DNA of 64,000 nt from positions 1 to 64,000 of the forward strand of contig DOTG01000008.1 in the NCBI GenBank assembly GCA_003512955.1, written 5' to 3'. This stretch comes from Marinilabiliales bacterium (GTDB lineage: Bacteria > Bacteroidota > Bacteroidia > Bacteroidales > SZUA-534). Below are positions 31,201 to 35,146 of this stretch, piece by piece. A program made the translations under genes and the position numbers. Position 1 is the stretch's first letter, and each line of letters opens with the position of its first letter. Under the pieces are notes generated by a model. It did not search any database. It saw nothing but the letters and a program-made list of their open reading frames with translations, and was not told where the DNA came from.

Positions 31201-33492
31201 ATCATTCCCAACATTATAGCTAAACAAGGAAGCACCGCCGGTATTTAATGTTAAAGTAGAGTTATTGCTTAAATTAATAGCTTGACTAAAACTGGCATTT
31301 GAATTCAGATAAAATGTATTACCCCCGTTTGCATTTAAGTTGGTGGCCGATAAAGTTCCCGTTGTTTGAGTCAGAGTGGCAGCAAATCCACTATTTGCGG
31401 CTACCAAATTTCCCGTAATTGCCACATTATTCGTGGTAGTGGTAAGTAATGCCGTTGCCAAAAGATTTTGATATGTTAAATTTCCATTGATAGTTAAGGC
31501 TCCACTTGCTGTTTTTGTATTACCTCCCTCAATATTCAAATGATGGTAAGTAGTTCCTGTGGTCCGGATGGTTTGTGCCCCATTTAAACCATAAATTACT
31601 GTATTTGGGTTTGCTGTGGCTGTTAAGGTACCATTGGTATTAAAAGGTTGCGTGGCATTTTTGTAATTAAGGGTGGTATTTACATCGTTTATCCATTCGG
31701 CTCCCGCACCTATACCATCAAGTGTACCCGTAATGCTTACTGTTGAAGTGTTCTTATTGGTAACAACATTTCCTGTCCCAATCCTTATGGCATTGGCAAA
31801 ATTAATAGGTGAAGTACCTTCAATATCTTGTGTAGCGGTAAAATCTCCACTGCCTGCATTAAAAGTTCCGTTGTTTACCAAACCGCCTTGAAAAATCATT
31901 TCACCCGATGTGGTTTCATTTGTGGTTGTCCAGGTTCCACCAGCATATACTGTAACTTTTCCCTGAAACGTGTTTATACCCGTATTGCTTCCATCGGTTA
32001 GTTGGCCGTATAAATCGGTAGTTCCGGTTACGGTAATGGCAACTGTATTTAAATTTAAGCTTCCCGTTGAGCTGATAGTCAAATTACTTGGATTGACGGC
32101 AACATCACGGGTCACGGCATGTAAAATTTCAACTGAATTTCCATCCGAAGGAACGGTTCCATTATTCCAAGTGGCCCCTGTATTCCAATTTCCATTTGCA
32201 ACAGTATATTTATCGGGTAACGAGGCATCAAAGCACCCTGTGTTTTCTCCTAAAGTCCAGGTACCAAAAATAGCTGAAGTTGCAGAAAATGTTAATTGAT
32301 TGTTTCCGTGATCATAGCTGGTACCTGCCTGATTTTCAGTCCATCCGGAATATAAACGCCCTGTTTTTGTTAAATTCCCTTCGGTTATTGGGCTGGAAAC
32401 ATCATTGTCGGTATAGGTTAATGAGCCGGTTATCGAAGTGAATGTCAAGTTGGTGGAGCTAAAATCCCAATAACGTTTAATGGCATTATCTGCTCCGTTT
32501 AACAAAGGATGGCGCTCCCCAACCACTTTAATGTACATTGTTCCATTATAATCGCTACCTACTACTGTAGATAAAACTGCCGGCGAATAATCGGCACCTG
32601 TTCCGATGGGATAGGTACGTTGCCAATCGGCTGCAATGGTTCCTGTTTTAACCAATCGCCCACCATTGGTAAAGTTTATCATACTTGAGGCTGATGGGGT
32701 CCCGGCAAAAGTAGCGGTTGCGGTCACGGTTAGGTCAAATCCTGCAAGGTTCAATAACCCGTTATTTAGAGTTAATGTTCCTCCCGTATTAATGGTGGTG
32801 GCTGCTACCAGATATTTTGTGCCTCCATTGTCAAGTGTAAGATTGTAATAAGTCCCGTTATCAATCCTTTGATTGCCTGTGCCGTTAAAATTAATGGTAC
32901 AGGTATTGGCTGTAAACACATTTACATCAAAGTTTCCTCCAATTGTAATAGTTGATGTTGCTCCTGTCAGGCGGCCATAATCACCGGTACCCAGATTCCC
33001 GGTAACATTTAAAATTCCGGCATCGGTAAAGGTTATGTAATTCTCGGTATTTGACCCGGCCATAACAATGTCCCCATTAACAGTTACGGTTCCCGTACTA
33101 ATATTCAGGTTTAATTTTCGATTACCATTGCTTGTGTTCGTCATGGTTATTGCTCCGCAGACCAAGCTTCCGGTACCAATATCAATGGTTTGAGTTACAT
33201 CAGCCGAAGGTGCTGAATAAGCCAAAGTACCGCTCATTGTAATAGAGTTTGCACCACTAATGGTAACCAATGTATTGGTACTATTGGCGGCAAAAGTTAG
33301 CGATTGACACTCGGCTGCTACATCAACGGTACATTGTGCACCATCAGCAATAGTAACATCGGTGGATGATGCCGGTATTCCATTGTCCCATCTTGCTCCA
33401 TCACTCCAGTTTCCTGTTCCTGAAAATGTGGTTTGCGAAAAAGCAACGATGCTGTTTATGAATACTATTGATACAAGTAGCAATCTTTTCAT
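16216..33492 (-). CDS. Giant (~5,760 aa) modular T9SS surface protein
   Basis: One open frame of 17.3 kb with no internal stop. The start is placed at the ATG at 33492 because MKRLLLVSIVFINSIVAFSQ is a normal signal peptide; an in-frame ATG at 33522 would add ten residues. Seven tryptophan-rich modules of the type GNWNTGATWNNGTVP (near 33400, 32180, 29765, 25585, 22155, 19825 and 18490) introduce blocks of Gly/Asn/Thr-rich repeats (for example GTVTFNGADQTI and FYNVTFNGTGTK). These look like right-handed beta-helix or adhesin strands. Five blocks end in a shared linker (FSNGTF ... YE.DD). The C-terminus has the common LPIELIAFDA beta domain and a T9SS type A tail (VYPNPSTNSN to the end). It is secreted by T9SS and probably anchored on the cell surface; adhesion, matrix or polysaccharide binding is inferred. 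No catalytic motif was seen. A terminator follows at 16123-16196. Confidence 0.9.
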   Translation of the reverse strand: MKRLLLVSIVFINSIVAFSQTTFSGTGNWSDGARWDNGIPASSTDVTIADGAQCTVDVAAECQSLTFAANSTNTLVTISGANSITMSGTLAYSAPSADVTQTIDIGTGSLVCGAITMTNTSNGNRKLNLNISTGTVTVNGDIVMAGSNTENYITFTDAGILNVTGNLGTGDYGRLTGATSTITIGGNFDVNVFTANTCTINFNGTGNQRIDNGTYYNLTLDNGGTKYLVAATTINTGGTLTLNNGLLNLAGFDLTVTATATFAGTPSASSMINFTNGGRLVKTGTIAADWQRTYPIGTGADYSPAVLSTVVGSDYNGTMYIKVVGERHPLLNGADNAIKRYWDFSSTNLTFTSITGSLTYTDNDVSSPITEGNLTKTGRLYSGWTENQAGTSYDHGNNQLTFSATSAIFGTWTLGENTGCFDASLPDKYTVANGNWNTGATWNNGTVPSDGNSVEILHAVTRDVAVNPSNLTISSTGSLNLNTVAITVTGTTDLYGQLTDGSNTGINTFQGKVTVYAGGTWTTTNETTSGEMIFQGGLVNNGTFNAGSGDFTATQDIEGTSPINFANAIRIGTGNVVTNKNTSTVSITGTLDGIGAGAEWINDVNTTLNYKNATQPFNTNGTLTATANPNTVIYGLNGAQTIRTTGTTYHHLNIEGGNTKTASGALTINGNLTYQNLLATALLTTTTNNVAITGNLVAANSGFAATLTQTTGTLSATNLNANGGNTFYLNSNASFSQAINLSNNSTLTLNTGGASLFSYNVGNDINVASGSSFTNGTSNYTNSLTVTGNLIIDGTFDLWYDGDSRTNLIVNGNVAHSFSGTPTAFQLYNFTINPSSNTTTAGFAFDMEGSVNIGTGSTFDAGAFVHTVLVDWTNAGTLASTGTFTFDGGTQNIGAESNFNHVTFSTAGTKTFTGNLALSGDLNISNATVYIGNNTTPRAHQITGSVFINSGSLYTNNVDVIHALSVGGNLTVNGNLDLYINTIRYTNLTITGNVAHSIDGTPTIFDIYNLNLGATSNKTTLGFDILTSSTDYIRNDISIGNGATLDMNTKDLDVYGNITIAAGGEFQIDENAVLTYYAASKSVQNSGTLSIVGTAGNLATLTASATGNRFYIDNASGASLVMKYFSVDYLTGNGITVATGGTADGTADNFSYGTFGTNCNSSQCLQLSGANFSTNNPVTATNTVFNNPSGYNVNRASGIGTINFVDATGTRAGESFDNDNGNPGTLINWTYPGSTYYTVSSGDFLNPAIWNADPTGHFTDASAVFQIMDSHNVTLNGDIDVLELIVGNGVSGSLIIGNDATIRNLTTRENLTVQTGGAITVGSSAIHEINIYGNFNNSGSTNLRASSSNVANVNFYGPSSKVNGGNIVAFNTVTFKTGTITTAHTSMDVNRSVIIENGAVFNDGDLSHTVARDWTETGTGVRTGSGTIVFDGTVSTIAPTDATAINFYHVTCSGAGAVDFASTTVAFSTNILGDFTVSDTKEVQLTDDAFNVAGNFSVATTARFTSNTALVTLNGTSNQAVNLAGDVTFYDLAFNGASTKTVTGDITTTRYLTINTGAVADGTGNHEIGSNLTIDGTCNFSGSITMKGGNITSNNPTLSFALLPDLNIAGNIYITTASSLDVSVNGNVTIQSGYLVINSNTNLSGTGTFTLGAGFNLYVRDDNGFPSGFAAYNMATNSSVLYDRDMDQVIRGGAGLTYGNLYLENAQNANAHNRTADGTINVVGNIRFETDPITFNLAGYDFTINGNITNATAAIIDMTAGGTLTLDADDAIQTMGVATYNLTNLAFTLASPSATRTKTITSGATLNLLGNFTATCGSTGSYLLDIVLNDNSIGGTPQNLTLGQNCRLSTTATNVGTAVLNNFLGTVDLTNGTVHFTNNTATQYIPHGVTYGNIALSNTYIKEATGDLNINGDILVVTATPYFRAAGFTINIAGNWQLGTANTRVADLTATDTVVFNGIDQTIYPSNFQHLEIANTGIDSLSGPVGNLSVYGGFTVKTGATFAAKGRNLIVNGNWTVENSGVFTQDIGGTVSFTGTTADQTIQSNINSYFGNVTITKNTGAGNQTVTANTDIVIKRNLILTTDASIFDLNNHQLNVGGNFYVNSNTYAAYNAFIPGTGTVIFDGTDIQEIRHYSAYPLTFHNITFSTTTNKMFRCLYNPAVIEPTRSVIVTGNWTNNGQNVYAYIIGDGNTYVNFEVAGNWVNNGTFYHLNTGTVTFNGADQSIGASDFWNVVFAGTGIKTLHDGQMTVKRNLTINDGVTLDVNSVENNNILVSLNWDMSAAGAVFEARQGLVRFDGGGTITTGHADENTNKNFYNIEFSANFTVSGDLDVDNDFTILSGTFTTGINKIFIGGSFYNSGTFTQTNNASAQVIFNATGGAKQIDPGTGVNFRSLTINATGGTTYELLNNFSLYSNYDFTINQGAFNLNSHDITVYDANTKIVINAGAEFIVNESSNVIFTNNNQSIRNQGGTFKLVGLAGNAATLTKTAGTFYVTQSSGVFHARYYRCEGIGAGTNGCITINGGSLDSTNNFSNGIFISGASTATSTAYIDLNGLPIDNVENLTMDQVTFNSGGTTNRNIKRDVPPADPNNGYVECQDCIGSLAGPIYETDDASPSTGFVRWTYPNGFFWQGDVSADWHNDLNWEGGTSPYDSSHYVYLNQSNYVGPNPVATVLNANEICGRIIINDGGAGLGIALDNGYDLEVFGAVVVSNGGSISVLNAGSEITVHGDWTNSGTFAHGNGKINLEANNEPITITAGATNPFYDLQLYSSQAATFSLGSNLDINNDLTFVKGTFDVLTRDITIGGDWLMVADSAPVFVPKTRTVTFDGAKQTVSSGTFYNLTKAGTDTLSLLTNIEVNGNLTIGAATTLNGLENELYLALNWINNGSFTQTGNGMVIFDGGNQQIDNTGATTTRFNKVTFAGTGTKTFYKASEIWGDVVVNSGCGVDFSTYVIDGGVPSNIFTNNGSIYLGGVDNFPTGFETISMSNSSNVFYRYAGGDQVVKNSTAWSYGNLYLQNNSTTNYNKVPEAGDLKVTGSLIISHTDVVLDMATNSANLILTGNITFPTGGQQIVWGTGTTKLTHIGGDWGIDTDITGFNNIEFGGTVGSWKVMNNNLSISGNATVKNGIYLLMDPWNYSLPKTMTCTGVGKTFTMENNARLYNATPSATDVAMPKGFTTYSIHSNSAVYLRAPNGTDQTIYTDNNITYGMLTYQNTKTVTTDGISTLRVAGNLNMGTCIFTDAGQSIITGGATTAIYDYTPTPGVTFTFNGVDQAINNTNQLRFENVVFSGTGTKILGSASTVLINGNATINPNITVTSGRNITFNGATWANSGKYRHSATLTVSGSGAQSINPGSSASDNYFTNIDFAGTNAVSFISNGADFNGTLTISSTASVSMGAFPYTIYGSVTNTAGGTWNTASADITFDGGNQNINTPSFTANNVTINGTGTKRMYSNWDVNNLNIIASTLNNYDNISAYFALTVRGNYANTGTFTHNDQSLVTFNAPADVSINNGTGTFWVVNFGDDTGSTNIYNLIGASTTIRRTINLYEDAHVKLNGNVLTFGYNTANPKIFTVKGILDIDANASLQFQNQTSICSMLVDNASNPSKAILRIVGNNQTEVATITRSTTGGQAITINRGNIEAKYYLIEYLANAGIDIQSNATLHATNNFSYGTFSNINNVAGACYLNLEAGTYAGGNIIDVTFNCSTAPVTGVFNVKRQVSSPNITFSGVLSGNLGSYKYEKDELSAGPPAILADATQGKLQWPGVLETVWTGASNSNWDDAANWSDGVPSSTIDAIIPGSVPNDPIMNVNGECKKLRITSGVLELDGGFNITAFGDITIGEGTSLGKLIVSHNESNVICGGSWTRGSNGTFINGNATVIFNSSSGNVTIVPLTSNFYNVEFNNTATTFYLSGSTINILGSLVITNGTVVPNTASYTLNLGGNFDNQGTYTPGTGTTNFNGGVDQTITNGDFYNVTVNGTGTKYISGTCTINGTTTINSMLQANPGSSIAFLGDVTIALGATFNDGNQNHTFSGTTWTGTGNYSGSGTVTFNRTVGNQTVTASTFHNLTAACTGRVLTLTGNLDITGDLTVAAGVTRLDILDKLITNTSGMGTFTVENSATVYITGANHFPTGFVASNLGTSTTVDYRGDGNQIVGGGTNVRYGNLTLTNANTKTLGGDIEIQGNLNFNTATFDVTTNNYSISITGNWNNNNATGGLFIPRQGEVVFNRNGNQTINVADNSANPFYSITLDKLSGTVSAPNNKDQTIGGNLIVTNGIYSANGHTSTIGGDLYAENGSFAYSGTFLLNKTSGSARIRTNYNYSSNTNYLNSITINSGATFTLESDFASYGDFILTTGTFNGNGYRVALGNYSTDNINIDGHYILGAGGILMPGDGCSVVIGSAGSIEVVGTGSENAIVTNNMYYGGRYGFTCNGTIDAEYYQFQYMNINGIRVTSTGVIDATHNFSNGTFTNGSYDGKFLVIENSQSFVAPNYIYNVSFPTVPGGTLSNNVEKTQNSGTLEFWEATGPFSGQLYEKDDYNRINWTGVLVLTWNGSASTNWNNAANWTANIGPNIVPTGAENVVIANVTNKPKLTVSGQLAKKLTINTGARLTLETDYNSGNPDLEIAGDLEIVGSGTLEVKSINDYVSVEGNWTIPNTATFTNNGHITFNGDGSVKTIDNGNKTFYNLNIEGTTVYTLARSTTIRNDLNIALGSTLDASAANYSITIAGNWGNAGSFIPNAGLVTFNATTGPRTIDNSTSSFHHVTINAPAVNYSILNNNMKINGNFTISAGTFNQNQLSLNMGDGTGTDYLYVTGTGNFLIGPNGTLKMGANAIATIYDGGTFKAVGTDKFNPAIITRQTSGTYSFTVENLGNFAAQYYQFEYMDAYGIYLKSGATLEAGNNLSNGIFSNGKAGGTYLTLENTLPSEPADEIIDNVTFNSGPTYNVTRLTGTTVANFKDASGTLGVFNYENDAVMPADPITGLLTWSNINSTYWTGNGSDNNWHNPANWLCNCIPGSANNVTISPDAYNPIISDAAASAKRITIENGAVLTVNGQNLSVDEDIWFEGTFTVTGSPNISTGGSWTNSGGTFNADNSTVQLMAVSGTYTVTQGTGNFNNVEINSGGGYNLLANLQVNNNITLTSGNLNSNSFDIYVGGDWSNTGGTFTPGTKTVYFNGTGSNIINAGGSSFYNISFTGNATTLLNSNLEATNQYTQSAGVVDLSSDGGTTNHNLTINNRLSLTGGSLLGRNSTISVGENWSIAGTGTFTAGTSTVILTNNTGTKSITPRSQAFYNLTINGTATFNLSGALVVNNNLAILAGGLSVTNLDYPITVSGNWSNNGTFAPYTGTVTFNGSLAQTLSGSATHNFGTLVLNNTGATGLTFSSPANINTALTLTDGILFTSALNLLTFNDNATSSSGSNSSFINGPAKKVGNDAFSFPLGDSTFWAPLEITAPSLVTDAFTVEYVFAQNPFATYPCTNCNPSVNGVSRIEYWDITRSNGTSTPNVTLYFKDMDRSKIVDLNDLIFAHYDGSEWVQMGTNTGISDGANMCHVTGTGFTSYSPVLPASESGINPLPIELIAFDAVQYNNDVLISWATLSETNNDYFTLERSTDGESFTAIAQIKGAGNSVVERQYKSSDNNLPRGVYYYRLKQTDFDGLYTFSSTVSVGVSYLFESTLKVYPNPSTNSNINISYIDQENSNIEIKIIDMLGKTLFLKEYQLIDGYLSINLENECYLMPGTYYIILSNNQKIHQVRFSIAHK

Positions 33493-33522
33493 ATTTATAG
33501 TAATAAAATATTTATTAATCAT

Positions 33523-34102
33523 TCTTTTGTAATGGGTTTCTTTGTTATAATTTCCCTTTAGGTTGCACCACTTTAATTTGTGGTTAAAAGTATAAATTTT
33601 TTAACTTATTTAACGAAAGTCAGCGATTTAGGTTTGAAAATTATGGCGAATGGCAGGGGTGTTTTGCTCAAAGGTAAAAAATGAGGTGCAAAATGAAATA
33701 CCCAATTTTCTTTTGCACTTTAACAATGGAAGGAGATGGTTAACTTTTTATTATTCAATTATTGAGGGTATTCCTTAAAATGAAATTATCGGGATGAATC
33801 TTTTCATTTTTATCCATCTGATTTATTAATTTCTATGATAAATTTTCAGGCTCGGGATTTAAAAGATATAAACTGTCTTTTTAGGTTCCGAAGTTTTCCC
33901 GTTTTTTCAAACGACATTAATTGTTACTTTATCTTTTACAAACTGATTTTTTAGCCAATTTGCTCCCGCAGGCTTTCGGGAAACAATATGAATACTATAG
34001 ACTTAGAATCCTTCCTGAATTTAATATAAGCTTAGGGGGTTAACTTATAAATTGGAGAGTTATACCGTGTAACTGTATCTGTTAATTAAAAAAATGGAAC
34101 TT
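33523..34102. other. Intergenic region upstream of the giant gene
   Basis: This 580-bp AT-rich gap must contain the promoter of the giant gene and the 3' end of the cupredoxin transcript. I see an 8-bp inverted repeat GTGCAAAA / TTTTGCAC (33686-33693 and 33711-33718) and a -7-like TATACTTTT on the - strand near 33585-33595 without a clear -33 partner. There is no coding frame I would support. Confidence 0.45.
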
Positions 34103-34708
34103 TTACTCCTTCATAAACTTTAGGCTTATCCTTTTTTTAGAATCCGATGGGATTAAAGTAACTATATAAATCCCATTTTTTAAATCAAGCAAATCGAGCC
34201 GATAGGTATCAGCAATGACTGACAACTCGTTTAATCGGATATTTCTAAGGTTTTTGCCAAGAATATCGGAAAGTACCACTTCGCCATTGATGTCAGTAGT
34301 TATATTAATAAACGATGACGCTGGATTCGGATAGATAGTGAAATTTAATAGCGGTGAATTTTCATTAATAGCATTGGTAACATTGGCAGTAAAACTACCC
34401 TTCATGCCCAATGATTCATGGGGAGTGCAAACATAATTATATGTCCCTTCAACAGTAACTTTGTATTCAAATGAAGTTGAGGTTGAGGTTAACGGTGAAT
34501 CCCATGCTTCTGCACCATTAGGAATTACTTTTGATGTAGTGGTATGTGAACCGGCTGACCATTCCCAGCGTACAGTATCACCAACAATTACTGTTATATT
34601 TGAGGGTGAAAATGAGGTTCCCGATTGTTTAATCACGTGGATGGATGAGTACGATTTATTACAACCCAGCAATAGAATTGCAATGGAAAAGATTTTTATT
34701 GCTCTCAT
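34103..34708 (-). CDS. Cupredoxin (plastocyanin/azurin-like) with T9SS tail
   Basis: A 201-residue exported copper protein. Residues 1-20 are a signal sequence that also reads as a lipobox (LLLGC, Cys16). Residues ~22-110 form a cupredoxin domain with the four type-1 copper ligands in place: His55 (GSHTT), Cys94, His97 and Met102 (CTPHESLGM). The final ~80 residues are a T9SS type A sorting domain (YPNPASSFINI, GIYIVTLIP). It is probably a surface-exposed single-electron carrier or copper binder. The combination of possible lipidation with a T9SS tail is odd; if T9SS is used, the Cys is more likely part of a standard signal peptide. The gene is isolated. Confidence 0.88.
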   Translation of the reverse strand: MRAIKIFSIAILLLGCNKSYSSIHVIKQSGTSFSPSNITVIVGDTVRWEWSAGSHTTTSKVIPNGAEAWDSPLTSTSTSFEYKVTVEGTYNYVCTPHESLGMKGSFTANVTNAINENSPLLNFTIYPNPASSFINITTDINGEVVLSDILGKNLRNIRLNELSVIADTYRLDLLDLKNGIYIVTLIPSDSKKRISLKFMKE

Positions 34709-34891
34709 TTTTTATTTATATTGATTCTAAATTATAACATCGGAATTGGAATATTGTTTTGGAATCGAACGAAAAATTAAATACACCTTACCTGATTATA
34801 TTTGTTTGTTGTTTTATCGTCAATTTTGACTTGTTTATTTAAAAAATATATCTGGTTAATTGAACAATAGACCCGATAATGGTTATTTTAC

Positions 34892-34926
34892 TAACGCTAC
34901 GAGGGTTTAAAACCCTCGTAGCGTTA
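34892..34926. repeat. 35-bp palindrome
   Basis: TAACGCTACGAGGGTTT and its exact inverse complement AAACCCTCGTAGCGTTA flank a single central A, giving a 17-bp perfect stem. It lies 220 bp past the end of the 2,223-aa gene and 184 bp before the cupredoxin start. It lacks a T-run on either side, so it looks more like a REP-type or protein-binding element than a terminator. Confidence 0.85.
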
Positions 34927-35048
34927 TCTCATCCAATAAATTTCCAGTTAAAATATTGGTTTCTTGATGCTTCAATCCAAAACTCACGTTATTTTAGTAA
35001 AAACATCCATCGGATGACTTTTCGGAGTGGACTCAATTCTAGGCAACA

Positions 35049-35096
35049 AAAAAGCCATCCAGATGAATCTTTCAATTCCCTTCCGGATGACTTTTT
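35049..35096 (-). terminator. Long-loop hairpin after the 2,223-aa gene
   Basis: AAAAAGCCATCC (35049-35060) and GGATGACTTTTT (35085-35096) pair over 12 bp with one mismatch around a 24-nt loop, 50 bp past the stop codon at 35147. T-runs lie on both outer sides, so it could work in both directions. A shorter CATCC-ATC-GGATG hairpin lies at 35004-35016. Confidence 0.6.
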
Positions 35097-35146
35097 AAAT
35101 TTTATGACAAAATCTCAGGTTTGAGATTCAAGTAAGCACCTCTGTT

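Larger units (their letters stand above)
34709..35146. other. Intergenic region with a palindrome and hairpin cluster
   Basis: This 438-bp gap between the cupredoxin gene and the end of the 2,223-aa gene holds a 35-bp near-perfect palindrome (34892-34926) and two CATCC/GGATG hairpins (35004-35016, 35049-35096). An 81-codon + strand frame spans these structures. I do not regard it as a gene. Confidence 0.6.

Noticed and set aside
16216..33492. Giant gene considered as several misjoined genes
   Set aside because: There is one signal peptide at the start, one T9SS tail at the end, and no internal leader, stop or terminator was seen.
33493..33522. Upstream ATG for the giant T9SS gene
   Set aside because: It would place ten polar and aromatic residues before a normal signal peptide; the ATG at 33492 gives a canonical leader.
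34879..35124. 81-codon + strand frame in the gap after the 2,223-aa gene
   Set aside because: It runs through a perfect palindrome and two hairpins, has no domain or start signal, and its sequence is explained by those structures.
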